DNA from: Acidobacteriota bacterium
GTDB taxonomy: Bacteria > Acidobacteriota > Terriglobia > Terriglobales > Acidobacteriaceae
Direction: 5' to 3'
Length of the DNA stretch: 10,975 bases
Assembly (NCBI GenBank): GCA_021781255.1
Contig: JAJXXG010000616.1
Span: 1 to 10,975, forward strand
In this document: positions 1 to 6,319 of the stretch, piece by piece
How the letters are laid out: each line of letters starts with the position of its first letter
Numbering within the stretch: position 1 is the first letter of the stretch
Translations under genes and position numbers: made by a program
Notes under the pieces: generated by a model
Seen by the model: the letters and a program-made list of their open reading frames with translations, nothing else
Told to the model about the DNA's origin: nothing
The model's database searches: none

Positions 1-1018
1 GCATCGCAAATAGTCCCTCGACAACCTCATCCGCGTGTTGGTGAGCCTCGGTCATGCCGGGAGAGTTGTAGAAGTTGGCGTAGAGAAACCGCTTGGCTGC
101 GGCGCGGTCGGCCTCCATTGCCGAACTCAGGGCAGCCAGCCTTTCCGGCGCCCGGCGAATTTCATCAAGGGTGGCGACGCCCGCAGCAGCCACACGGGCG
201 CGCACCTGATCCATCAGGTCGGTCACGAGCGCATTCAGAACGCGCCTGAGCGCCTCATTCACGGTCAGCTTGGGCGGTGCGGCCGGATACAGCCTCAACA
301 CTTCGTCATGGAAGCGACGGAACAGGGGCACGCCTTCTCGCACCTGGTCGAGCGAGAGGATCCCGGAGTCCAGCCCGTCGTCCAGGTCTGCTGTCAGGTA
401 GGCAATCTCATCCGCCAGATCGATCAGCTGTGCCTCCAGCGGGGGCAGCCGGTCAAGGAAGTACTCGGTCAACTCCGGGTGTTCCGTCGCGGAGTAGTCG
501 CGGGAGTGCTTGACGATGCCCTCGCGCACGGCGAGGGTCAGATTCAGGCCGCGAAAGCCCGCATACCGCTGCTCAAACCATGTGACAATCCGCAGCGCGT
601 GCAGGTTGTGATCGAAGCCCAGCCCGTGGGCCGCAAGGGCGCGATCGAGGGCTCTTTCGCCGGCATGGCCAAAGGGCGGATGGCCGATGTCGTGCGCCAG
701 CGCCAGGGCCTCGGACAACTCTGCATTCAGCCCCAGAGCGTGAGCCAGGGTGCGGGAAATCTGCGCCACTTCCAGCGTGTGGGTGAGCCGGCTGCGGAAG
801 TGGTCCCCTGGCGGATCGCTGGCCAGGCGGGCAAAAACCTGTGTCTTGCCAGCCAGACGGCGAAAGGCGCGCGCATGCAGAATGCGTGCGGTGTCCCGGG
901 CAAAGGGCGTGCGGTAAGGGTGAGGCGGCTCAGTGTGCGCGCGCCGGGCCAGTTCGCCGCCCCCGTCCACGGCGATTGCAGGGGGCAGTACGGCAGGCGG
1001 CTTGGTTTCTTCAGTCAT
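1..1018 (-). CDS. dgt: dGTPase-like HD-domain triphosphohydrolase (3' part cut off by window edge)
   Basis: Reading the minus strand from ATG at 1018 gives 339 codons with no stop before the left edge, so the C-terminus is missing. The protein shows the HD phosphohydrolase signature of dGTP triphosphohydrolases: an N-terminal YRTPFARDTARILHARAFRR block (residues 35-54), SRLTHTLEV with the first metal-ligand His80, AHDIGHPPFGHAGE with His109-Asp110, a KHSRDY motif at 170-175, and LADEIAYLTADLDDGLD around 201-217 with the last metal-binding Asp. By family knowledge it is cytosolic and hydrolyses dGTP (or other dNTPs) to the nucleoside and triphosphate, adjusting nucleotide pools. The size fits the shorter bacterial dGTPase-like group rather than the roughly 500-residue E. 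coli Dgt. No good Shine-Dalgarno precedes the ATG. It is divergent from the binding protein at 1253. The family call is secure; the exact substrate is not. Confidence 0.93.
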   Translation of the reverse strand, partial: MTEETKPPAVLPPAIAVDGGGELARRAHTEPPHPYRTPFARDTARILHARAFRRLAGKTQVFARLASDPPGDHFRSRLTHTLEVAQISRTLAHALGLNAELSEALALAHDIGHPPFGHAGERALDRALAAHGLGFDHNLHALRIVTWFEQRYAGFRGLNLTLAVREGIVKHSRDYSATEHPELTEYFLDRLPPLEAQLIDLADEIAYLTADLDDGLDSGILSLDQVREGVPLFRRFHDEVLRLYPAAPPKLTVNEALRRVLNALVTDLMDQVRARVAAAGVATLDEIRRAPERLAALSSAMEADRAAAKRFLYANFYNSPGMTEAHQHADEVVEGLFAM

Positions 1019-1046
1019 CGTCGATGCGCACTTGGAGCTTTGTCTG

Positions 1047-1052
1047 GTTATA
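1047..1052 (-). promoter_or_regulatory. Possible -10 box for the dGTPase gene
   Basis: On the minus strand this reads TATAAC, matching five of six consensus bases, and would place a transcript start about 20 bases before the dGTPase ATG at 1018. I see no convincing -35 box at the right spacing, so this is a weak call. Confidence 0.25.
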
Positions 1053-1182
1053 CCGCAAACCGGGCTGTCTGCGTGTCTTGCGTCGCATTCTGCCTGGCGG
1101 TGTTGGCCCGCAAAGTGGGTGATAACTCCAGCATTGGACAAGCCCGGTCATTCGGGAGTACCATCCAGCCCGACTTTTCAAA

Positions 1183-1208
1183 GGGGCGCAAGCCTGGGCC
1201 AACGCCCC
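1183..1208 (+). promoter_or_regulatory. Leader hairpin before the binding-protein gene
   Basis: GGGGCG (1183-1188) pairs with CGCCCC (1203-1208) around a 14-base loop. It lies in the probable 5' leader of the gene at 1253, followed by the palindromes GGCGCGCC (1209-1216) and AAAAGCTTTT (1219-1228). It could affect translation or serve as an operator, but in GC-rich DNA such short stems arise easily. Confidence 0.2.
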
Positions 1209-1241
1209 GGCGCGCCCCAAAAGCTTTTCACATCTGGACCC

Positions 1242-1248
1242 GGGAGGA
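1242..1248 (+). promoter_or_regulatory. Strong ribosome binding site
   Basis: GGGAGGA sits four bases before ATG 1253. It fixes the start of the binding protein at 1253, although the reading frame stays open for about 1.2 kb upstream. Confidence 0.8.
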
Positions 1249-1252
1249 AAGC

Positions 1253-2239
1253 ATGACAAGACTGAAGCAAACTGCGTTGGCCATGCTTGCGCTGACGGTT
1301 GCGTTCACTGCAGGATGTAACCGGCACTCAAACAAAGAGGTCTACTATCTGGTTTCGGCGAACAGATCGCTGCCCTACTGGCAGACTGCCGAGAGCGGAT
1401 TCAACAAGGCGGCTGCGAAATACAAAGTGACAGCAAGGGCGGTGGGGCCAGCCAACTACGATCCGCAGGCCGAGCTTGCGGAGTTGCAAAAAGCGGTGGC
1501 CTCCAAGCCGGCTGGCATTATGATTTCCGTTACCGACGTCGGCGTCCTCCAGCCGGAGATTGATGCGGCCGTGGAGGCTGGGATTCCGGTCCTCACCATG
1601 GATTCTGACGCTGCCGGGAGCCGCAGGCTATATTTCATTGGGACGAACAACCTGGAGGCCGGCCGCCTGGGTGGACGGCGACTGGTTGAGAAACTGGGCG
1701 GCAAAGGCAACGTGGTCTTTTTTACGCTTGCGGGCCAGCCAAACACGGATGAGCGTATCAAGGGCTTCAAGGATGTTCTGAGCGCCCGGCCCGACATCAA
1801 GATCGTGGACGTGGTGGACACCAGGAGCGACGCACGTACCGCGTTCGACAAAGCACAGGAACTTTTGGCCTTGACCGGACCGAAAAAAATCGATGCGTTT
1901 GTGTGCGTTGAGTCGGCGTGCGGCAAACCCGTCTCCGATGCGGTCAAGCGGGCCAATGTCACTGATCGCGTGCTGATTGCCTGGGATGCCAACCAGGATA
2001 CGCTGGATGGGATCAAAGCTGGAACCATCGATTCGACGATCGCGCAGAAGCCCTACACAATGGGCTACTTCGGATTGAAGTCTCTGGATGAAATCTTCCA
2101 CGCGCCGCCGCCCCAGCTGGGCAGGGATTTCAGCGCCGATTTCTTCTCACCCTATCCGGTCTTTGTGGATACCGGCACCACGCTGGTGGACAAGGACAAC
2201 GTGGAACTCTATACGGCTGCAGAGGCGGGCAGCAAGTAG
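1253..2239 (+). CDS. Sugar ABC transporter substrate-binding lipoprotein (RbsB-like)
   Basis: This 328-residue protein has a lipoprotein signal: a charged start (MTRLKQ), a hydrophobic stretch, then TAGC with the likely lipidated Cys22. The remainder has the two-lobe periplasmic binding protein type I (ribose/LacI-like) pattern. IPVLTMDSDA (111-120) joins lobe regions, Arg168 in DERIKGF matches a conserved ligand-contact arginine, Asp245 in AWDANQDTLDGIKAG matches a sugar-contact aspartate, and Gln265 in IAQKPYTMGYFG matches another. By homology it captures a small ligand, probably a sugar, for an ABC importer. No ATPase or permease gene lies within the window on either side, so it may serve a remote transporter or act as a sensor. 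The start is fixed by a good ribosome binding site. A hairpin follows the stop. The exact ligand cannot be read from the sequence. Confidence 0.9.
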   Translation: MTRLKQTALAMLALTVAFTAGCNRHSNKEVYYLVSANRSLPYWQTAESGFNKAAAKYKVTARAVGPANYDPQAELAELQKAVASKPAGIMISVTDVGVLQPEIDAAVEAGIPVLTMDSDAAGSRRLYFIGTNNLEAGRLGGRRLVEKLGGKGNVVFFTLAGQPNTDERIKGFKDVLSARPDIKIVDVVDTRSDARTAFDKAQELLALTGPKKIDAFVCVESACGKPVSDAVKRANVTDRVLIAWDANQDTLDGIKAGTIDSTIAQKPYTMGYFGLKSLDEIFHAPPPQLGRDFSADFFSPYPVFVDTGTTLVDKDNVELYTAAEAGSK

Positions 2240-2256
2240 GACAGTAGTCTCTCTGC

Positions 2257-2288
2257 CGGTGCGGCGAGCTCGCAGCTTCGCCGCACCG
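2257..2288 (+). terminator. GC-rich hairpin after the binding-protein gene
   Basis: CGGTGCGGCGA (2257-2267) pairs perfectly with TCGCCGCACCG (2278-2288), an 11-bp stem with a 10-base loop, starting 18 bases after the stop codon at 2239. There is no T-run afterwards, so it may be a weak or factor-assisted terminator, or a 3'-end stabiliser. Confidence 0.6.
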
Positions 2289-2382
2289 CATGTCTCATAT
2301 CGTGGAGAGGGCCGGAACCAGCCGGACGGGCAAATCTTGCCTGCGATGCATTGAGTTATCCCAGGATCGCTGCCAAGGTAAA

Positions 2383-2412
2383 TTGGATTACTAAATACGG
2401 TTAGCTTATAAA
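2383..2412 (+). promoter_or_regulatory. Possible promoter (TTGGAT / TATAAA)
   Basis: TTGGAT (2383-2388) and TATAAA (2407-2412) are separated by 18 bases. The -10 matches five of six consensus bases, the -35 only three. It lies about 280 bases before the gene at 2694, so it would imply a long leader or a separate RNA. Confidence 0.25.
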
Positions 2413-2467
2413 TGTCCGCATTGAAAATCGTTCTCAGCTGGGATAGATTTGAAGCGCCTGAATCAGT

Positions 2468-2489
2468 TAGATGACGGCGCTGTCATCTA
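2468..2489. repeat. Perfect inverted repeat, 8-bp arms
   Basis: TAGATGAC (2468-2475) and GTCATCTA (2482-2489) flank the six bases GGCGCT. No T-run follows, so it looks more like an operator or an RNA hairpin than a terminator. Confidence 0.5.
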
Positions 2490-2523
2490 TGCGCAATATG
2501 CCTGTAATCAAGCAGTTATTTCT

Positions 2524-2566
2524 CATGTCGATGCTTGACATGCAACCTGATCCGGCGCAGGATAAC
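2524..2566 (+). promoter_or_regulatory. Possible promoter with overlapping dyad
   Basis: A consensus -35, TTGACA, occurs at 2535-2540. The best -10 candidates are CAGGAT (2558-2563, 17-base spacer, three of six matches) and GATAAC (2561-2566, 20-base spacer, four of six). The -35 lies within an inverted repeat, CATGTC (2524-2529) and GACATG (2537-2542), where a repressor could block polymerase. This is the best-placed promoter candidate for the gene at 2694, but the -10 is poor. Confidence 0.35.
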
Positions 2567-2693
2567 TAGGTCTAGGTTAGTGTGCTTAAGGTTCGAAACC
2601 GCACGTGAGATGCGTCAGTTATTTTTCAAGCAAAAGGCAGCTTCAAGTGGGTTCTTTAGACCAAGAGTATCCGGCGCCGTACGGGGGTAAGAG

Positions 2694-3035
2694 ATGTTGG
2701 TAAGAACGCAATGCAAGGGACGCGAAGTGACCGGCCTGCAGGTGGGTGCAAAGAACGTGCGGCGCTACTTTCCGAAGCATGTCGATGTCATCGAATTGCA
2801 ACTGGATCATCTTTATATTCAGTGCGATTTGACCCCTGAGTTCTGGGAGGGCCAGGCCGAAATTAACGATCCCAGGCTGTGCGAGTGGCTGGATTTCAAG
2901 GTATTTCACACGAAGCCGGGCCGGACGCCGATTCCTCTGGCGATGATTCCGTCTGGCAAGAACTCCTTCCGTTTGCGGCCTGCCTCCGAGCGTGGACATA
3001 CGAGGCTTCGTACGGCAGCGATTTCCGCTGCGTGA
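2694..3035 (+). CDS. Small hypothetical protein (113 residues), possibly lineage-specific
   Basis: GGGGGT at 2683-2688 lies five bases before the ATG, a workable ribosome binding site. The product has no signal peptide or membrane segment. Residues 1 to about 95 look like one compact domain: [19 protein letters not shown], an NVRRYFP block, [19 protein letters not shown] (33-51), [12 protein letters not shown] and then [17 protein letters not shown]. The tail after about residue 96 is basic and low in order. I recognise no characterised function. The regular alternation of hydrophobic and polar residues and the conserved-looking FW, DPRL and FRL patches suggest a real protein rather than a chance frame. 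I believe similar short proteins occur in Acidobacteriota genomes, but that is an impression, not a search result. It stands alone on the plus strand behind a long, dyad-rich leader, which hints at regulated expression. Confidence 0.7.
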   Translation: MLVRTQCKGREVTGLQVGAKNVRRYFPKHVDVIELQLDHLYIQCDLTPEFWEGQAEINDPRLCEWLDFKVFHTKPGRTPIPLAMIPSGKNSFRLRPASERGHTRLRTAAISAA

Positions 3036-3153
3036 GGCCGGGCAGTAGACGACGAAGATTTGCAGCATGGCGCGTATCTCCCAGTGATTGATTCTCTGCC
3101 TTGCACATTGGCACATTCCTTCGGCGCGCGGGAATACGCCCGTGGTTGACTTC

Positions 3154-3182
3154 AGGAAGCGATGCGCCTTCTGCTTCCTTTC
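3154..3182 (+). terminator. Possible terminator after the small hypothetical gene
   Basis: AGGAAGC (3154-3160) pairs with GCTTCCT (3173-3179) across a 12-base loop, followed by the pyrimidine stretch TTC. The stem is only 7 bp and lies about 120 bases after the stop at 3035, so the call is weak. Confidence 0.3.
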
Positions 3183-3239
3183 TGACTCGCGGCGCTCGAC
3201 GGCGTGATTCCCGCGAAGGCTTGCTTCTTACCGTTTGTA

Positions 3240-3253
3240 CCGGTCGAAACCGG
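3240..3253 (+). repeat. Tetraloop hairpin just before a ribosome binding site
   Basis: CCGGT (3240-3244) and ACCGG (3249-3253) enclose the loop CGAA, ending two bases before the GAGGAAAGAGAG purine tract that precedes ATG 3273. It could influence ribosome access; a 5-bp stem can also occur by chance. Confidence 0.25.
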
Positions 3254-3272
3254 CGAGGAAAGAGAGATTCAC

Positions 3273-3740
3273 ATGAAGAGGTCCCTGGAGATCATGGCCG
3301 TCGAGGCGCTCAAGGAATTACTCGAGCAGGTGTCCGCAATCAAACTTCGTGACATCAAACTCATGTCGCCGGATTCGGCTGGCGAGACCGACATCCTTGT
3401 TCACGTTGACGTATACGGCCATAGCCGCCTGCTGGTCTGCAAGGTCAAGTCCAGTGGAGACCTGCGGCCAGTCAGGTCGGCTCTGCGCAAGCTGGGCGAG
3501 TATGTAAGGCATGTTGCGGGTGATACCACGCCAATCCTGTTTGCGCCCGAGCTTTCGGCCGAGGCCCAGGCGCTGTGCCGGGAGAACTGCGCGGGTTTTC
3601 TTGACCTGCAGGGCAATGCGCGCATCGTTATGGAAGAAGTGTTCTTTGCCAAGCGTTCCATGCCGCCGCGCAAGCCTCCGCTCTCGGAAACGTCCCCGTT
3701 GTCAGGCAGCGGGTCCAAGCCCTTTGTGGAAGTTGCCTGA
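3273..3740 (+). CDS. PD-(D/E)XK nuclease-fold-like hypothetical protein, single domain, altered active site
   Basis: The purine tract at 3255-3266 supports the ATG at 3273 (155 residues); the frame also has an upstream GTG at 3204 that lacks such a site. After a helical N-terminus the protein shows GETDILVHVDVYG (37-49), then SRLLVCKVKSSGDLR (51-65), a helix, TPILFAPELSAEAQALCREN (86-105) and GFLDLQGNARIVMEEVFF (108-125). This order resembles restriction-endonuclease-like proteins in which a strand ends in E-V-K and is followed by a GYLDLxGNARI segment, often with a winged-helix DNA-binding domain behind it. Here the E-V-K position reads K-V-K (57-59) and the chain stops after a Pro/Ser-rich tail, with no winged helix. 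It may therefore be a non-catalytic or degenerate relative that binds nucleic acid or a partner. The fold assignment is from remembered pattern only. A strong terminator hairpin follows. Confidence 0.7.
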   Translation: MKRSLEIMAVEALKELLEQVSAIKLRDIKLMSPDSAGETDILVHVDVYGHSRLLVCKVKSSGDLRPVRSALRKLGEYVRHVAGDTTPILFAPELSAEAQALCRENCAGFLDLQGNARIVMEEVFFAKRSMPPRKPPLSETSPLSGSGSKPFVEVA

Positions 3741-3783
3741 GGCGAGTCTGCAAGTTCTTCAGCCCTCCCCCGGGTGGTAACAG

Positions 3784-3824
3784 AACAACGGCGGCCGCTC
3801 TTCATGGAGCTGGCCGCCGTTGTT
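3784..3824. terminator. Strong terminator hairpin between convergent genes
   Basis: AACAACGGCGGCC (3784-3796) pairs perfectly over 13 bp with GGCCGCCGTTGTT (3812-3824). Inside, GCTC and GAGC can extend the stem past one bulged T. The plus-strand 3' arm ends in GTTGTTATTT, giving a short U-rich tail. It lies between the plus-strand gene ending at 3740 and the minus-strand gene ending at 3857, so it can stop transcription from both sides, better for the plus strand. Confidence 0.8.
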
Positions 3825-3856
3825 ATTTCCGGTTCAATGCAGATGATCCGCCGGGC

Positions 3857-6022
3857 TTATTCCGGCTTTGCCGGCCCGGCAATGCTGTCTTCCTTGGCCA
3901 GTTTTACCCGGGCGCTTTCAAGCTTGTGCTGAACCTTGGCCACCTCAGACGGTTCCACGTCCGCTGCGGCGGATTTGGAGAATTCCGCGAGTGAAAGCTC
4001 CCACTGAGCGGCTGCCAGGCGGATGCGGCCGGTCTTTTCATAAAGATCGCCCAGATGGTCATGGACAGTGGGGTCGGTCTGGTCGCGCTCGACGGCCTGG
4101 CGCAGATTCTCCTCGGCCGGTTCATACTGGCCCAGCTTGAAGTAGACCCACCCCAGTGAATCAAGGTAGGCGCCATTCATCGGATCTTGCTCCACAGCCT
4201 TGCGAATCATCTTAAGCGCCTCGGGCAGCTTGGTGCCTTTGTCAGCCAGCATGAAGCCCAGGTAGTTGAGCACCATGGCGTTGGAGGGGTCCAGATCCAG
4301 TGCCTGACGGAAGAACTGCTCGGCGGGCTCGAAGTGTTTCTGTCGCTCAGCCAGCGCGCCGCGGAGAAAGAGCAGATAGATGCGGTCTTCCTTCTTGCTG
4401 GTGGTCAAGGCTTCCGCCTTGTTCAAGTCTTCTTCCGCATCTTTCCAGCGTCGCAGGCGGGAGTCCATCTGGGCCAGAGTCAGCCAGACAAGTCGGTCCT
4501 TGTCGGTGTTATCAAGCAGGCTCTTTGCCAGGGCGATTCCCTCGTCGGCATGTCCCTGGTCGGCCAGTTCGCCGGCCAGCATCAACTTCAGGTCGCGGTC
4601 CTTCGGGTTGGCCGCGACCGCTTTGCGAGAGACCTCGACGGCTTTGTCGAACATTTTGGCGTCGCGGTAGGTGTCCACCTGCCCCTGATAGCCGCGCCGG
4701 GCCTGATCGCCGCCCAGGTCAATCATCTTCTGGTAGGTGGCAATGGCCATATCGGTCTTGTTCTGTTCGTGGTAGACCGCGCCGAGCCGCTCAAGGAAAA
4801 TCCCGCGATTGTTCTTCTCCTCCGCGGTATAAGCGCCGTTGGCGTGCGAGGTCAGTTCCACCATGTGCTCGTAGGTCTGGGCAGCTTCGTCGTAGCGGCC
4901 CAGCACGTCCAGCAGCAGGCCCAGATTGTAGCCGGCTTCCAGCGAGTCGGGATCCTTCTTAACCGCCTTGTGAATGGTCGTCAGCGCATCTTCATACTTG
5001 CCCTGGCGGCGTTGGATCTCACTGATGCGGATCAGTGTATTCACATCGTCCGGATTTGCCTGTGCAAGGTCGCGGTACACTTTGAGGGCTTCATCGAGCT
5101 GCCCATCGCTCAGCAGAGCCTGGGCAAGGGCGTTCATCGTATGCGCATCGCCCGGCTCGCTGTCGGCTGCGCGTTTGTAGGCGGCAATGGCGTCCTTGGG
5201 CCTCTTCAACTGGTCATAGGCCGCTCCAAGGGCAAATTCCATCTTGCTGGTGCGGTCAGCCACAGGAACTGCCTCAATGACTTTGGCAGCGTGTTCAATA
5301 TCCCCGCTCTCGGCATAGAGGCGGGCGAGATTGAGGATAACTTCTTCAGAGTCCGGTTCCAGATCCTGCGCGATCTTGAACTGCTCTTCAGCCTTCTTGG
5401 GTTCGTGCTTCACCGTGTAAAGCTGCCCCAGCACCATGCGCTCATCCACGTCCTTCGGCTCAAGGGCGACGACTCTTTCAAATTCTGCAATGGCCTGGTC
5501 AAGCACGTTGCCGCTGGGCGAAGCGGAGGAGACGGAGTTTTGCGCTTCGCCCAACTGGCGCAGATAGAGGCGTCCCAGCATCTTGTGCGCGTCAACGTCA
5601 TCAGGAGAAGTCTTGAGCAGGCCGCGGGCCGTGGCTTCAGCCTCGCGCACCCGGCCGGTGCGGAAGTAGAGATCGGCGAGAGCGTTGTTCAACTCGGTGG
5701 AGCCGGGATCGGCATTGAGCGCGGCCTTCAGCTCTTCAATGGCGTGGCTCACGTACTCAGGCCGGCCGGTGCTTATGGCCTGATCTTCATAAATCCCGGC
5801 CATGGCCGCATGAAAATAGGCCTTTGCTCGATCCGCCTGTTGCGGCGCGACGTCTGCGGAGCTTCCCGCGGAGGGTTTCACCGTGGCGGTTACAACCGTG
5901 CTGCTGGCGGCATCCTTCGCGGGAGCGTCTTGTGCCTGTGCGTGCGAAGCAGGCGCCACACAAAGAGCGGCGGCGGCAAATGAGAGCCAGAGCGGCGGCA
6001 AAAAGTTATTGATTCTCTTCAT
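3857..6022 (-). CDS. Exported tetratricopeptide-repeat protein
   Basis: From the ATG at 6022 the product is 721 residues; an in-frame ATG at 6037 would add MESPR. I prefer 6022 because MKRINNF followed by a hydrophobic stretch to SHAQAQ is a typical Sec signal peptide, but neither start has a clear ribosome binding site. After a Pro/Ala/Ser-rich linker (about 35-65) the rest is tandem TPR units of about 34 residues running to roughly residue 690. Clear examples are the segments containing LADLYFRTGRVREAEA, AGYNLGLLLDVLGRYDEAA, LNYLGFMLADKGTKLPEA, YLDSLGWVYFKLGQYEPAEE and HDHLGDLYEKTGRIRLAA. TPR arrays form a superhelix that scaffolds protein complexes, so a periplasmic or outer-membrane-associated assembly role is likely. 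The final units resemble those of large TPR proteins found in many Gram-negatives. No enzymatic domain is seen. It is 297 bases downstream of purH on the same strand and convergent with the gene ending at 3740. Confidence 0.9.
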   Translation of the reverse strand: MKRINNFLPPLWLSFAAAALCVAPASHAQAQDAPAKDAASSTVVTATVKPSAGSSADVAPQQADRAKAYFHAAMAGIYEDQAISTGRPEYVSHAIEELKAALNADPGSTELNNALADLYFRTGRVREAEATARGLLKTSPDDVDAHKMLGRLYLRQLGEAQNSVSSASPSGNVLDQAIAEFERVVALEPKDVDERMVLGQLYTVKHEPKKAEEQFKIAQDLEPDSEEVILNLARLYAESGDIEHAAKVIEAVPVADRTSKMEFALGAAYDQLKRPKDAIAAYKRAADSEPGDAHTMNALAQALLSDGQLDEALKVYRDLAQANPDDVNTLIRISEIQRRQGKYEDALTTIHKAVKKDPDSLEAGYNLGLLLDVLGRYDEAAQTYEHMVELTSHANGAYTAEEKNNRGIFLERLGAVYHEQNKTDMAIATYQKMIDLGGDQARRGYQGQVDTYRDAKMFDKAVEVSRKAVAANPKDRDLKLMLAGELADQGHADEGIALAKSLLDNTDKDRLVWLTLAQMDSRLRRWKDAEEDLNKAEALTTSKKEDRIYLLFLRGALAERQKHFEPAEQFFRQALDLDPSNAMVLNYLGFMLADKGTKLPEALKMIRKAVEQDPMNGAYLDSLGWVYFKLGQYEPAEENLRQAVERDQTDPTVHDHLGDLYEKTGRIRLAAAQWELSLAEFSKSAAADVEPSEVAKVQHKLESARVKLAKEDSIAGPAKPE

Positions 6023-6319
6023 CCTGGGGGATTCCATGCCTTTCGGGCCGGCGAAGCGTGATCGAGCGAAAACCCGGGCTACCTACTTTAAAGACGATTT
6101 TACCTGCGATTTGTCGCGGTGGCGCGGCAGATTGCCGCAATTTAGGGTTAACCAGCGAGGAGACAACGCATTGGCGCGTGCCGGATTCGAGACTGCTGCC
6201 GGACGATATGTGTCACTCCGGCTGCCAGATGCCGTCTGCGCTCACGCGAAACCGCTGCGCGGCGCTGACGCAACGATAGCTGGCGAAAGGCTCTGCATTA
6301 TGGCCTTGCCCCTTCAGCC
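6023..6319. other. Spacer between purH and the TPR gene
   Basis: No gene is apparent in these 297 bases. On the minus strand, TAAAAT occurs in the sequence GGTAAAATCG at about 6095-6100, five of six matches to a -10 box, about 75 bases before the TPR start, but without a recognisable -35. A 6-bp inverted repeat, GCCGGA (6198-6203) and TCCGGC (6217-6222), and the palindrome GGTTAACC (6146-6153) are also present. I see only a weak candidate purH terminator (AAGGC and GCCTT just after the stop on the minus strand). Confidence 0.4.

Larger units (their letters stand above)
2240..2693. other. 454-base gene-free leader with lower GC and several inverted repeats
   Basis: No open frame here looks like a gene. 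After the hairpin at 2257-2288 the base composition falls noticeably below that of the flanking genes. The stretch contains an 8-bp long-range dyad (TATCCCAG 2357-2364 with CTGGGATA 2438-2445), a perfect 8-bp hairpin at 2468-2489, a 6-bp dyad at 2524-2542 overlapping a consensus TTGACA, and an imperfect dyad TAAC...GTTA at 2563-2579. It most likely holds the promoter and operators of the hypothetical gene at 2694; an unannotated small RNA is also possible. Confidence 0.5.

Noticed and set aside
35..1252. A plus-strand frame running from 35 into the binding protein, suggesting a 734-residue fusion
   Set aside because: The first 400 codons are the complement of the dGTPase gene, with composition typical of a GC-rich shadow. 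The strong ribosome binding site and lipoprotein signal at 1253 mark the real start.
2590..2600. GGTTCGAAACC, resembling the T-loop of a tRNA
   Set aside because: The flanks do not form the T-arm stem, and no anticodon arm or acceptor stem can be built around it.
2643..3116. A 157-codon minus-strand open frame over the small hypothetical gene
   Set aside because: It overlaps the better supported plus-strand gene, has no ribosome binding site, and its translation lacks domain-like patterning.
3091..3119. Tandem GCACATT units as a possible repeat array
   Set aside because: Only two copies are present, too few to call an array.
4187..5983. A 598-codon plus-strand open frame
   Set aside because: It is antisense to the TPR gene, and its repetitive Val/Gly/Leu-rich content mirrors the repeats on the other strand.
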